Shown: piece after piece, positions 22,161 through 37,300 of the stretch
How the letters are laid out: each line of letters begins with the position of its first letter
Position numbering within the stretch: the stretch's first letter is position 1
Assembly: GCF_037975245.1 (NCBI RefSeq)
Contig: NC_092562.1
Span: 19,977,054 to 20,041,053 of the forward strand
DNA: 64,000 nucleotides
Direction of reading: 5' to 3'
Source: Apostichopus japonicus
Taxonomy: Eukaryota > Echinodermata > Holothuroidea > Aspidochirotida > Stichopodidae
Made by a program: the position numbers and the translations under genes
Notes under the pieces: model-generated
The model's database searches: none
The model's input: only the letters and a program-made list of their open reading frames with translations
Told to the model about the DNA's origin: nothing

Positions 22161-22167
22161 CTCCCAC

Positions 22168-24489
22168 CCTCACCCTTCTGCCAATCAAGGTAGGCCATGT
22201 GTAGTTAATTTGAATCCCCTTGCCTACTGAAATAAAGGACTGAAGTCTTTGTGTTTCAGCTAATAAAAGACCTTGGCAGAAAGCTAATCCACCATGAAAG
22301 GGTCAATTACTTCCCCTAAGGCAGCTTTAATTGCTGTGTGTCCTTATGTGAGGACATTGCTACCTTCTATATGTGCAATATCAACAAACTGAGTTAAGCC
22401 ACAAATTTGATTGTAACTTTGTGACTCTTTCAGCTCAAGCTTTTGAATGCCATAAGTTCTATAGGATCTCTGATTGGTCCTTCCTTGGTAGGCATGTACA
22501 GGGCAAACAAATGAGAACAGGGGATTCATGAAATAAGAAGAATGCAGTATCGTTGTGAAGAACTCATCACCCCCAGTACCACTGTGGATACTGTTGATAG
22601 GCTTGTTTTACATGCAATTTTTATGCACATTTCTAGTTATTAACTCTCACTATTTATTCCCATAGCTACTTTCAGATGAAATTGTTAATACTGGTGGATC
22701 CTGGGGGCCACGAGGGGGCTTAGCATACTAAAAAACTACCAAATTTATAGAAAATTCAAAACTCTCTTAAATGCAGCAACTTTCCAAGGGGGAAGGATTG
22801 TCCCCTTCTCTGAGACCCTCTTCAGGACCACGGGTAGATACCCCCCCACCCCCACCCTCCTGAGGGCAATCAAAATAACTTAAAAAGAATTTTGATTTTG
22901 GACTTAACATATTACCAGTTTGCATGTAGAAACCCTGAAAATTATTTCTTAAACAGTTCTGGGGGGGGGGGGGGGGTTCCTGCCCTTATGCCCCTCTACC
23001 AGTACCTGATCACTATCACTTCATTTTGGTCTTTTCTAAACGTGAATTCTGGAACCACTGATACCAGGAGCCCTATTAGAAGTGGCCCAATAAATGGAGA
23101 TTGTGATTATAAAGGAGGCAGTGAGGCCTTGCCCCCAACACTGGTCGGTTGAGGGAAAATCACTTTCAACAGTTGGATAAAAAATATTCACCGGTGGAGG
23201 AGGGGGGAGCATGGGCTGAGGTAATTATTTTCTGGATATTCGATTTCACATTCCGCATTACAAACACAACCATTCCCAACGATCTAATTTGCCAAATTTA
23301 ATGGGTGGAAATTATGCCCCGCCAAAATGTCATATTTAAGGCGCATTTTGTGGTCCATAGCATGGGACTCTCATGCAGAGACTGTTGCATTATTGCCATT
23401 AGTCTCCGGTTGGCTACATGAAGTTTTCCTTGTTCTCTCTTACCTAGGTAAGATTGTCCTAAATTTCTACCTTTTGGTCAAATTAGGTAATAATAAGCGA
23501 ACCATAAATGTCTTGAGATCTTAAATGTGCTGGTTTTCTGCTGGTGTATATACTAAATGGTTAGCGAGGCCACAGCTGTGGGGTAATTTTGAGTGATGTC
23601 ACAATTGACGTCACTTCGGGATTCCCCCAAATTGTGTAGTCCAGCCGCTACAGTTTGGCATACTTTGTATGTATGTCTTGGCCACATTTTACCATTCTTC
23701 GTTTCTATGATCCAATACTGAAACAAACTGTCGCATTATTGCCATTAGTCACTGTTATTTGAAGATTTCCTTGTTCTCTCTCCCGTAGTGTCCTGACGTA
23801 GGAATACGCATCTGGCTGTTTGATGCAGGGTTTGTTGCAATTAATACACAATTCATTCTGTTATGTGTAATTATCACTATCTCGATATTCAACAATTTCA
23901 GTTGATACTATGGTCTTGTACATTTATCAGAAGCCTTCCTTTGATTATGGCAGATTTGCTGCGGAAAAGTGAAGAAGCCAATCAGGTTTGTCAAATGGGC
24001 TCATTTCCCCCAATATGGTATCCAAGCCCTCCATCCTCCAGTGAACTATCACTTGGTCTTAGATTGTTTTCTACAATGCAAGACGCATGACGTAGTATCA
24101 TTGCCAAAACCTACATATAACATATTTCAATCAGAGTTGGCCTTGAATTTATTCCTCCACATGTCCTTTTTCCATAACACTCCACAGGATTTCTTGGTTT
24201 CTTCAAAGAAGTAGAATTTTGTTCTTTTCTCTGCGCAACTTACGTGATGCGTACTTAAGCATGCTATCTCATACAGCATGAGAGTAGCTAAACCAATTGT
24301 CATGACACAACTGCAGATTGCCAAGGCATAAAGTAAATATTTTTCTGACTTAAGCTACATGTCCGAGTGAGGAGGAGATCGATTTTTTTTGGTCAAATTT
24401 GGCTCTGACGTGGAATGGCCCATGAAGTCATCTCCAGTTAATACTTTATTTATCAAAGTAATATTAGCATTGTTTGCAAGGTTGAAGGT
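22168..24489. other. Unassigned DNA before the satellite, with minor repeats
   Basis: A run of 16 G lies at 22961-22976. Two diverged direct repeats sharing GCATTATTGCCATTAGTC and CCTTGTTCTCTCT lie 346 bp apart (from 23387 and 23733). A palindromic TGACGTCA, the CREB/ATF consensus, is at 23606-23613, with a one-mismatch TGATGTCA at 23594. No gene was recognised; the open frames at 23327-23524 and 23863-24214 match nothing I know. Confidence 0.4.
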
Positions 24490-25890
24490 TAAGGTCATGA
24501 GAAACAAATGGAATCTCACTGTCTGCATCCCACAAGGTAAATGAAGGTTTCTACTTTAGGGTGCTATTAGATACATTAAGGTATACTTATATCACATTAT
24601 AGTTCTGTACCCCACAAGCCATACACTGGTTCTCAAATTATATTTAGGTCCTATAATTATGCAAATAATAAGTATTTTCCTGTACAGATTATCGCTATCA
24701 ATTAGATGAATTCATATCAAGGAATTTCCATTGTTTGCTGGGTCGAAAATTTAAGTTCTTTAGAGAAAAATTGTAATTTAATTTCACTCTCTGTACCCCA
24801 CAAGGTATCCTGGCACTCATACAACATGACCAGAATACAGCATCAATAGGTGAATTTTCATATTCCAGTATAAAACCTGGGTCAAAGTTATTGTTTGGCA
24901 TCTTATAGCAACGAAGGCATCTACTTTAGGCTGCAACTTAGATGCATTAAGGTATACTTATATCACATTTGAATTTTGTACCTCACAAGCTACACTGGTA
25001 CTCGTATAATATTTAGGTCCTACAATGAAAATAATAAATTTACTGTACAGATTACCACTGTCAATTAGATGAATTCATATCAAGAAATTTCCATTGTTTG
25101 CTAGGTAGAAGGATTTAGTTCTTTTGAGCCAAATTGAAGTTTTATTTCACTTTCTGTACACCACAAGGTATCCTGGCACTCATACAACATGGCCAGAATA
25201 CAGCATCAATAGGTGAATTTTCATTATCCAGTATAAAGCCAGGGTCAAAGTTATTGTTGGCTTCTAATAGCAATGAAGGCATCTACTTTAGGCTGCAACA
25301 AGGATGCATTAAGGTATATTTATATTACATTAAAGTTCTGTACCCCACAAGCTACACTTGAACTCATATAATCTTAGGTCCTACAATGGGAGTAAAAAAG
25401 TATTTTCCTGAACAGGTTACAGCTGTCAATTAGATGAATTCACATCAAGGAACTGCCATTGTCTGCTAGGTCGAAAGTTTAACTTCTTGTTAAGTTCTTG
25501 AGAGACAAATTGTAATTTAATTTCACAGTCTGTACCCCACAAGGTATCCCGACACTCATACCACATGACCAGAGTACAGTATCAACAAGATAATTTTCAT
25601 TATCCTGTATATAAAGCACTGTAAAAATATTGTTGGCTACTCGTAGCAATGAAGGCATCTACTCTAGGCTGCCATTTAGATGCATTAAGGTATACATATC
25701 ACATTAAAGTTCTGTACCCCACAAGCTACACTGGTACTCATATAATCTTAAGTCCTACAATGCGAATAATAAGTATTTTTTTTGTATAGAGTATCGCTGT
25801 CAATAAGATTAATTTATATTGAAGAATTTCCAGTGTTTGCTAGGTAGATGGATTTAGTTCTTATTAAGTTCTTGAGAGACATATTGTAAT
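24490..25890 (+). repeat. Left edge of the giant satellite, diverged monomers
   Basis: The first recognisable box is the degenerate CTGCATCCCACAAGG near 24525. The first monomer lacks most of its first half, passing quickly to a segment resembling GAAGGCATCTACTTTAGG. The next three monomers differ from each other and from the core more than core monomers do, for example TTTCACTCTCTG and TTTCACTTTCTG before the first box. Confidence 0.8.
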
Positions 25891-28800
25891 TTAACTGTCT
25901 GTACCCCACAAGGTAACCTGGCACTCATACCACATGACCAGAGTACAGTATCAACAAGTTAATATTTATTATCCAGTATATAAAGCACTGTCAAAGTTAT
26001 TGTTGGCTACTCATAGCAATGAAGGCACCAACTTTAGGCTGCCACTTAGATGCATTAAGGTATATGTTTGGCTAGGTAGAAGGATTTAGCTCTTGTTAAG
26101 TTCTTGAGAGACAAATTTTAATTTAATTTAACTGTATGTACCCCACAAGGTATCCTGGCACTCATACCACATGACCAGAGTACAGTACGACAAATTGTTA
26201 TTTAACTGTCTGTACCCCACAAGGTATCCTGGCACTCATACAACATGACCAGAATACAGCAACAATAGGTGAATTTTCATATTCCAGTATAAAACCAGGG
26301 TCAAAGTTATTGTTTGGCTTCTAATAGCAATGGAGGCATCTACTCTAGTTGCCACTTAGATGCATTAAGGTATATTTATATCACATTTAACTTCTGTACC
26401 CCACAAGCTACACTGGTACTCATATAATATTAGGTCCTACAATGCGAATGATAAGTTTTATTCTGTATAGATTATCGCTGTCAATTAGATGAATTTATAT
26501 TGAAGAGTTTTCATTGTTTGCTAGGTAGATGGATTTAGTTCTAATTAAGTTCTTGAGAGACATATTGTAATTGTAATTTAACTGTCTGTACCCCACAAGG
26601 TATCCTGGCACTCATACGGCATGACCAGAATACAGCATCAATAGGTGAATTTTCATTATCCTGTATATAAAGCACTGTCAAAGTTATTGTTGGCTACTCA
26701 TAGCAATGAAGGCATCTACTTAAGGCTGCCATTTAGATGCATTATTTTTAAGGTATATTTATATGACATTTAAGTTTTGTACCCCACAAGCTACACTGGT
26801 ACTCATATAATATAAGGTCCTACAATGCGAATGATAAGTTTTTTTCTGTATAGATTATCGCTGTCAATTAGATGAATTTATATTGAAGAGTTTTCATTGT
26901 TTGCTAGTTAGATGGATTTAGTTCTAATTAAGTTCTTGAGAGACATATTGTAATTGTAATTTAACTGTCTGTACCCCACAAGGTATCCTAGCACTCATAC
27001 CACATTACCAGAATACAGCAATAATAGGTGAATTTTCATATTCCAGTATGAAACCAGGGTCAAAGTTATTGTTTGGCTTCTAATAGCAATGGAGGCATCT
27101 ACTCTAGCTGCCACTTAGATGCATTAAGGTGTATTTATATCACATTTAAGTTTTGTACCCCACAAGCTACACTGGTACTCATATAATATTAGGTCCTACA
27201 ATGCGAATGATAAGTATTTTTCTGTATGGATTATCGCTGTCAGTGAGATGAATTTATATTGAAGAATTTTCATTGTTTGCTATATAGGTAGATGGATTTA
27301 GTTCTTTTTAGGTTCTTGAAAAAAAATTGTAATTTAACTGTCTGTACCCCACAAGGTATCCTGGCACTCATACCACATGACCAGAGTACAGTACGACAAA
27401 TTGTAAGTTAACTGTCTGTACCCCACAAGGTATCCTGGCACTCATACAACATGACCAGAGTACAGTATCAACAAGTTAATATTTATTATCCAGCATATAA
27501 AGCACTGTAAAAAATATTGTTGGCTACTCATAGCAATGAAGGCATCTACTTTAGGCTGCCATTTAGAAGCACATGTTTATATTACATTTAAGTTCTGTAC
27601 CCCACAAGCTACACTTGTACTCATATAATATAAGGTCCTACAATGCGAATGATAAGTTTTATTCTGTATAGATTATCGCTGTCAATTAGATGAATTTATA
27701 TTGAAGAGTTTTCATTGTTTGCTAGGTAGATGGATTTTGTTCTAATTAAGTTCTTGAGAGACATATTGTAATTGTAATTTAACTGTCTGTACCCCACAAG
27801 GTATCCTGGCACTCATACCACATGACCAGAATACAGCATCAATAGGTGAATTTTCATTATCCTGTATATAAAGCACTGCCAAAAATATTGTTGGCTACTC
27901 ATAGCAATGAAGGCATCTACTTAAGGCTGCCATTTAGATGCATTATTTTTAAGGTATATTTATATGACATTTAAGTTTTGTGCCCCACAAGCTACACTGG
28001 TACTCATATAATATAAGGTCCTACAATGCGAATGATAAGTTTTATTCTGTATAGATTATCGCTGTCAATTAGATGAATTTATATTGAAGAATTTTCATTG
28101 TTTGCTAAGTAGATGGATTTTGTTCTTATTAAGTTCTTGAGAGACATATTGTAATTTAACTGTCTGTACCCCACAAGGTAACCTGGCACTCATACCACAT
28201 GACCAGAGTACAGTATCAACAAGTTAATATTTATTATCCAGTATATAAAGCACTGTCAAAGTTATTGTTGGCTACTCATAGCAATGAAGGCACCAACTTT
28301 AGGCTGCCACTTAGATGCATTAAGGTATATGTTTGGCTAGGTAGAAGGATTTAGCTCTTGTTAAGTTCTTGAGAGACAAATTTTAATTTAATTTAACTGT
28401 ATGTACCCCACAAGGTATCCTGGCACTCATACCACATGACCAGAGTACAGTACGACAAATTGTTATTTAACTGTCTGTACCCCACAAGGTATCCTGGCAC
28501 TCATACAACATGACCAGAATACAGCAACAATAGGTGAATTTTCATATTCCAGTATAAAACCAGGGTCAAAGTTATTGTTTGGCTTCTAATAGCAATGGAG
28601 GCATCTACTCTAGTTGCCACTTAGATGCATTAAGGTATATTTATATCACATTTAACTTCTGTACCCCACAAGCTACACTGGTACTCATATAATATTAGGT
28701 CCTACAATGCGAATGATAAGTATTATTCTGTATAGATTATCGCTGTCAATTAGATGAATTTATATTGAAGAGTTTTCATTGTTTGCTAGGTAGATGGATT

Positions 28801-30420
28801 TAGTTCTAATTAAGTTCTTGAGAGACATATTGTAATTGTAATTTAACTGTCTGTACCCCACAAGGTATCCTGGCACTCATACGGCATGACCAGAATACAG
28901 CATCAATAGGTGAATTTTCATTATCCTGTATATAAAGCACTGTCAAAGTTATTGTTGGCTACTCATAGCAATGAAGGCATCTACTTAAGGCTGCCATTTA
29001 GATGCATTATTTTTAAGGTATATTTATATGACATTTAAGTTTTGTACCCCACAAGCTACACTGGTACTCATATAATATAAGGTCCTACAATGCGAATGAT
29101 AAGTTTTTTTCTGTATAGATTATCGCTGTCAATTAGATGAATTTATATTGAAGAGTTTTCATTGTTTGCTAGTTAGATGGATTTAGTTCTAATTAAGTTC
29201 TTGAGAGACATATTGTAATTGTAATTTAACTGTCTGTACCCCACAAGGTATCCTAGCACTCATACCACATTACCAGAATACAGCAATAATAGGTGAATTT
29301 TCATATTCCAGTATGAAACCAGGGTCAAAGTTATTGTTTGGCTTCTAATAGCAATGGAGGCATCTACTCTAGCTGCCACTTAGATGCATTAAGGTGTATT
29401 TATATCACATTTAAGTTTTGTACCGCACAAGCTACACTGGTACTCATATAATATTAGGTCCTACAATGCGAATGATAAGTATTTTTCTGTATGGATTATC
29501 GCTGTCAGTGAGATGAATTTATATTGAAGAATTTTCATTGTTTGCTATATAGGTAGATGGATTTAGTTCTTTTTAGGTTCTTGAAAAAAAAATTGTAATT
29601 TAACTGTCTGTACCCCACAAGGTATCCTGGCACTCATACCACATGACCAGAGTACAGTACGACAAATTGTAATTTAACTGTCTGTACCCCACAAGGTATC
29701 CTGGCACTCATACAACATGACCAGAGTACAGTATCAACAAGTTAATATTTATTATCCAGCATATAAAGCACTGTAAAAAATATTGTTGGCTACTCATAGC
29801 AATGAAGGCATCTACTTTAGGCTGCCATTTAGAAGCACATGTTTATATTACATTTAAGTTCTGTACCCCACAAGCTACACTGGTACTCATATAATATAAG
29901 GTCCTACAATGCGAATGATAAGTTTTATTCTGTATAGATTATCGCTGTCAATTAGATGAATTTATATTGAAGAATTTTCATTGTTTGCTAGGTAGATGGA
30001 TTTAGTTCTAATTAAGTTCTTGAGAGACAAATTGTAATTTAACTGTCTGTACCCCACAAGGTATCCTGGCACTCATACCACATGACCAGAATACAGCATC
30101 AATAGGTGAATTTTCATTATCCTGTATATAAAGCACTGCCAAAAATATTGTTGGCTACTCATAGCAATGAAGGCATCTACTTAAGGCTGCCATTTAGATG
30201 CATTATTTTTAAGGTATATTGATATGACATTTAAGTTTTGTACCCCACAAGCTACACTGGTACTCATATAATATAAGGTCCTACAATGAGAATGATAAGT
30301 TTTATTCTGTATAGATTATCGCTGTCAATTAGATGAATTTATATTGAAGAGTTTTCATTGTTTGCTAGGTAGATGGATTTTGTTCTAATTAAGTTCTTGA
30401 GAGACATATTGTAATTGTAA
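25890..30420 (+). repeat. Two copies of a 2,265-bp higher-order repeat
   Basis: Rare variants recur at a constant 2,265-bp offset: GGTAACCTGG at 25913 and 28178, TATATGTTTGGCTAGG at 26061 and 28326, ACTGTATGTACC near 26122 and 28387, and TTTAGAAGCACATG near 27567 and 29832. The block includes a truncated monomer near 26060 in which the second box and most of the second half are missing, so that TTAAGGTATATG runs directly into GGCTAGGTAG. Confidence 0.88.
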
Positions 30421-33400
30421 TTTAACTGTCTGTACCCCACAAGGTATCCTGGCACTCATACCACATGACCAGAATACAGCATCAATAGGTGAATTTTCAT
30501 TATCCTGTATATAAAGCACTGCCAAAAATATTGTTGGCTACTCATAGCAATGAAGGCATCTACTTAAGGCTGCCATTTAGATGCATTATTTTTAAGGTAT
30601 ATTTATATGACATTTAAGTTTTGTGCCCCACAAGCTACACTGGTACTCATATAATATAAGGTCCTACAATGCGAATGATAAGTGATATTCTGTATAGATT
30701 ATCGCTGTCAATTAGATGAATTTATATTGAAGAATTTTCATTGTTTGCTAAGTAGATGGATTTTGTTCTTATTAAGTTCTTGAGAGACAAATTGTAATTT
30801 AACTGTCTGTACCCCACAAGGTATCCTGGTACTCATACCACATGACCAGAATACAGTATCAATAGGTGAATTTTCATATTCCAGTATAAAACCAAGGTCA
30901 AAGTAATTGTTGGCTTCTAATAGCAATGAAGGCATCTACTTAAGGCTGCCACTTAGATGCATTAAGGTGTATTTATATCACATTTAAGTTCTGTACCCCA
31001 CAAGCTACACTGGTACTCATATAATATTAGGTCCTACAATGCGAATGATAAGTTTTATTCTGTATAGATTATCGCTGTCAATTAGATGAATTTATATTGA
31101 AGAGTTTTCATTGTTTGCTAGGTAGATGGATTTAGTTCTAATTAAGTTCTTGAGAGACATATTGTAATTGTAATTTAACTGTCTGTACCCCACAAGGTAT
31201 CCTGGCACTCATACCACATGACCAGAATACAGCATCAATAGGTGAATTTTCATTATCCTGTATATAAAGCACTGCCAAAAATATTGTTGGCTACTCATAG
31301 CAATGAAGGCATCTACTTAAGGCTGCCATTTAGATGCATTATTTTTAAGGTATATTTATATGACATTTAAGTTTTGTACCCCACAAGCTACACTGGTACT
31401 CATATAATAAACGGTCCTACAATGCGAATGATAAGTGATATTCTGTATAGATTATCGCTGTCAATTAGATGAATTTATATTGAAGAGTTTTCATTGTTTG
31501 CTAAGTAGATGGATTTTGTTCTTATTAAGTTCTTGAGAGACAAATTGTAATTTAACTGTCTGTACCCCACAAGGTATCCTGGTACTCATACCACATTACC
31601 AGAATACAGTATCAATAGGTGAATTTTCATATTCCAGTATAAAACCAAGGTCAAAGTTATTGTTGGCTTCTAATAGCAATGAAGGCATCTACTTTAGGCT
31701 GCCACTTAGATGCATTAAGGTGTATTTATATCACATTTAAGTTCTGTACCCCACAAGCTACACTGGTACTCATATAATATTAGGTCCTACAATGCGAATG
31801 ATAAGTTTTATTCTGTATAGATTATCGCTGTCAATTAGATGAATTTATATTGAAGAGTTTTCATTGTTTGCTAGGTAGATGGATTTTGTTCTTATTAAGT
31901 TCTTGAGAGACAAATTGTAATTTAACTGTCTGTACCCCACAAGGTATCCTGGTACTCATACCACATTACCAGAATACAGTATCAATAGGTGAATTTTCAT
32001 ATTCCAGTATGAAACCAAGGTCAAAGTTATTGTTGGCTTCTAATAGCAATGAAGGCATCTACTTTAGGCTGCCACTTAGATGCATTAAGGTGTATTTATA
32101 TCACATTTAAGTTCTGTACCCCACAAGCTACACTGGTACTCATATAATATTAGGTCCTACAATGCGAATGATAAGTTTTATTCTGTATAGATTATCGCTG
32201 TCAATTAGATGAATTTATATTGAAGAGTTTTCATTGTTTGCTAGGTAGATGGATTTAGTTCTAATTAAGTTCTTGTGAGACATATTGTAATTGTAATTTA
32301 ACTGTCTGTACCCCACAAGGTATCCTGGCACTCATACCACATGACCAGAATACAGCATCAATAGGTGAATTTTCATAATCCTGTATATAAAGCACTGTCA
32401 GAAATATTGTTGGCTACTCATAGCAATGAAGGCATCTACTTAAGGCTGCCATTTATATGCATTATTTTTAAGGTATATTTATATGACATTTAAGTTTTGT
32501 ACCCCACAAGCTACACTGGTACTCATATAATATAAGGTCCTACAATGCGAATGATAAGTTTTATTCTGTATAGATTATCGCTGTCAATTAGATGAATTTA
32601 TATTGAAGAATTTTCATTGTTTGCTAGGTAGATGGATTTAGTTCTAATTAAGTTCTTGAGAGACAAATTGTAATTTAACTGTCTGTACCCCACAAGGTAT
32701 CCTGGCACTCATACCACATGACCAGAATACAGCATCAATAGGTGAATTTTCATTATCCTGTATATAAAGCACTGCCAAAAATATTGTTGGCTACTCATAG
32801 CAATGAAGGCATCTACTTAAGGCTGCCATTTAGATGCATTATTTTTAAGGTATATTGATATGACATTTAAGTTTTGTACCCCACAAGCTACACTGGTACT
32901 CATATAATATAAGGTCCTACAATGCGAATGATAAGTTTTATTCTGTATAGATTATCGCTGTCAATTAGATGAATTTATTTGAAGAATTTTCATTGTTTGC
33001 TAGGTAGATGGATTTTGTTCTTATTAAGTTCTTGAAAGACAAATTGTAATTTAACTGTCTGTACCCCACAAGGTATCCTGGCACTCATACCACATGACCA
33101 GAGTACAGTATCAACAAGTTAATATTTATTATCCAGTATATTAAGCACTGTAAAAAATATTGTTGGCTAGTCATAGCAATGAAGGCATCTACTTAAGGCT
33201 TCCACTTAGATGCATTAAGGTGTATTTATATCACATTTAAGTTCTGTACCCCACAAGCTACACTTGTACTCATATAATATTAGGTCCTACAATGCGAATG
33301 ATAAGTTTTATTCTGTATAGATTATCGCTGTCAATTAGATGAATTTATATTGAAGAATTTTCATTGTTTGCTAGGTAGATGGATTTTGTTCTTATTAAGT

Positions 33401-34319
33401 TCTTGAGAGACAAATTGTAATTTAACTGTCTGTACCCCACAAGGTATCCTGGTACTCATACCACATTACCAGAATACAGTATCAATAGGTGAATTTTCAT
33501 ATTCCAGTATAAAACCAAGGTCAAAGTTATTGTTGGCTTCTAATAGCAATGAAGGCATCTACTTTAGGCTGCCACTTAGATGCATTAAGGTGTATTTATA
33601 TCACATTTAAGTTCTGTACCCCACAAGCTACACTGGTACTCATATAATATTAGGTCCTACAATGCGAATGATAAGTTTTATTCTGTATAGATTATCGCTG
33701 TCAATTAGATGAATTTATATTGAAGAGTTTTCATTGTTTGCTAGGTAGATGGATTTAGTTCTAATTAAGTTCTTGAGAGACATATTGTAATTGTAATTTA
33801 ACTGTCTGTACCCCACAAGGTATCCTGGCACTCATACCACATGACCAGAATACAGCATCAATAGGTGAATTTTCATTATCCTGTATATAAAGCACTGCCA
33901 AAAATATTGTTGGCTACTCATAGCAATGAAGGCATCTACTTAAGGCTGCCATTTAGATGCATTATTTTTAAGGTATATTTATATGACATTTAAGTTTTGT
34001 ACCCCACAAGCTACACTGGTACTCATATAATATAAGGTCCTACAATGCGAATGATAAGTTTTATTCTGTATAGATTATCGCTGTCAATTAGATGAATTTA
34101 TTTGAAGAATTTTCATTGTTTGCTAGGTAGATGGATTTTGTTCTTATTAAGTTCTTGAAAGACAAATTGTAATTTAACTGTCTGTACCCCACAAGGTATC
34201 CTGGCACTCATACCACATGACCAGAGTACAGTATCAACAAGTTAATATTTATTATCCAGTATATTAAGCACTGTAAAAAATATTGTTGGCTACTCATAGC
34301 AATGAAGGCATCTACTTAA

Positions 34320-37300
34320 GGCTTCCACTTAGATGCATTAAGGTATATTTATATCACATTAAAGTTCTGTACCCCACAAGCTACACTTGTACTCATATAA
34401 TCTTAAGTCCTACAATACGAATACAAATTTTACTGTACATATAACCGCGGTCAATCGGTGAATTCATATCAAGGAATATCCATTGTTTGCTAGGTAGAAA
34501 GATTTAGCTCTTGTTAAGTTCTTGAGAGACAAATTTTAATTTAAATGTCTGTACGCCACAAGGTATCCTGGTACTCATACAACATGACCAGAACACAGCA
34601 TCAATAGGTGAATTTTCATATTTCAGTATAAAATCAGGGTCAAAGTTATTGTTTGGCTTCTAATAGCAATGGAGACATCTACTCTAGTTGCCACTTAGAT
34701 GCATTAAGGTATATTTCTATCACATTTAACTTCTGTACCCCAGAAGCTACACTGGTACTCATATAATATTAGGTCCTACAATGCGAATGATAAGATTTAT
34801 TCTGTATAGATTATCGCTGTCAATTAGATGAATTTATATTGAAGAGTTTTCATTGTTTGCTAGGTAGATGGATTTAGTTCTAATTAAGTTCTTGAGAGAC
34901 ATATTGTAATTGTAATTTAACTGTCTGTACCCCACAAGGTATCCTGGCACTCATACCACATGACCAGAATACAGCATCAATAGGTGAATTTTCATTATCC
35001 TGTATATAAAGCACTGCCAAAAATATTGTTGGCTACTCATAGCAATGAAGGCATCTACTTAAGGCTGCCATTTAGATGCATTATTTTTAAGGTATATTTA
35101 TATGACATTTAAGTTTTGTACCCCACAAGCTACACTGGTACTCATATAATATAAGGTCCTACAATGAGAATGATAAGTTTTATTCTGTATAGATTATCGC
35201 TGTCAATTAGATGAATTTATTTGAAGAATTTTCATTGTTTGCTAGGTAGATGGATTTAGTTCTAATTAAGTTCTTGAGAGACATATTGTAATTGTAATTG
35301 AACTGTCTGTACCCCACAAGGTATCCTGGCACTCATACCACATGACCAGAATACAGCATCAATAGGTGAATTTTCATTATCCTGTATATAAAGCACTGCC
35401 AAAAATATTGTTGGCTACTCATAGCAATGAAGGCATCTACTTAAGGCTGCCATTTATATGCATCATTTTTAAGGTATATTTATATGACATTTAAGTTTTG
35501 TACCCCACAAGCTACACTGGTACTCATATAATATAAGGTCCTACAATGCGAATGATAAGTTTTATTCTGTATAGATTATCGCTGTCAATTAGATGAATTT
35601 ATTTGAAGAATTTTCATTGTTTGCTAGGTAGATGGATTTTGTTCTTATTAAGTTCTTGAAAGACAAATTGTAATTTAACTGTCTGTACCCCACAAGGTAT
35701 CCTGGCACTCATACCACATGACCAGAGTACAGTATCAACAAGTTAATATTTATTATCCAGTATATTAAGCACTGTAAAAAATATTGTTGGCTACTCATAG
35801 CAATGAAGGCATCTACTTAAGGCTTCCACTTAGATGCATTAAGGTATATTTATATCACATTAAAGTTCTGTACCCCACAAGCTACACTTGTACTCATATA
35901 ATCTTAAGTCCTACAATACGAATACAAATTTTACTGTACATATAACCGCGGTCAATCGGTGAATTCATATCAAGGAATATCCATTGTTTGCTAGGTAGAA
36001 AGATTTAGCTCTTGTTAAGTTCTTGAGAGACAAATTTTAATTTAAATGTCTGTACGCCACAAGGTATCCTGGTACTCATACAACATGACCAGAACACAGC
36101 ATCAATAGGTGAATTTTCATATTTCAGTATAAAATCAGGGTCAAAGTTATTGTTTGGCTTCTAATAGCAATGGAGACATCTACTCTAGTTGCCACTTAGA
36201 TGCATTAAGGTATATTTCTATCACATTTAACTTCTGTACCCCAGAAGCTACACTGGTACTCATATAATATTAGGTCCTACAATGCGAATGATAAGATTTA
36301 TTCTGTATAGATTATCGCTGTCAATTAGATGAATTTATATTGAAGAGTTTTCATTGTTTGCTAGGTAGATGGATTTAGTTCTAATTAAGTTCTTGAGAGA
36401 CATATTGTAATTGTAATTTAACTGTCTGTACCCCACAAGGTATCCTGGCACTCATACCACATGACCAGAATACAGCATCAATAGGTGAATTTTCATTATC
36501 CTGTATATAAAGCACTGCCAAAAATATTGTTGGCTACTCATAGCAATGAAGGCATCTACTTAAGGCTGCCATTTAGATGCATTATTTTTAAGGTATATTT
36601 ATATGACATTTAAGTTTTGTACCCCACAAGCTACACTGGTACTCATATAATATAAGGTCCTACAATGAGAATGATAAGTTTTATTCTGTATAGATTATCG
36701 CTGTCAATTAGATGAATTTATATTGAAGAGTTTTCATTGTTTGCCAGGTAGATGGATTTAGTTCTAATTAAGTTCTTGAGAGACATATTGTAATTGTAAT
36801 TGAACTGTCTGTACCCCACAAGGTATCCTGGCACTCATACCACATGACCAGAATACAGCATCAATAGGTGAATTTTCATTATCCTGTATATAAAGCACTG
36901 TCAAAAATATTGTTGGCTACTCATAGCAATGAAGGCATCTACTTAAGGCTGCCATTTAGATGCATTATTTTTAAGGTATATTTATATGACATTTAAGTTT
37001 TGTACCCCACAAGCTACACTGGTACTCATATAATATAAGGTCCTACAATGCGAATGATAAGTTTTATTCTGTATAGATTATCGCTGTCAATTAGATGAAT
37101 TTATATTGAAGAATTTTCATTGTTTGCTAGGTAGATGGATTTAGTTCTAATTAAGTTCTTGAGAGACAAATTGTAATTTAACTGTCTGTACCCCACAAGG
37201 TATCCTGGCACTCATACCACATGACCAGAATACAGCATCAATAGGTGAATTTTCATTATCCTGTATATAAAGCACTGCCAAAAATATTGTTGGCTACTCA

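Noticed and set aside
20376-24214. Open frames of 60-86 codons such as 20376-20585, 23327-23524 and 23863-24090
   Set aside because: Their lengths are expected by chance. No splice-consistent extension, domain or recognisable motif was found.
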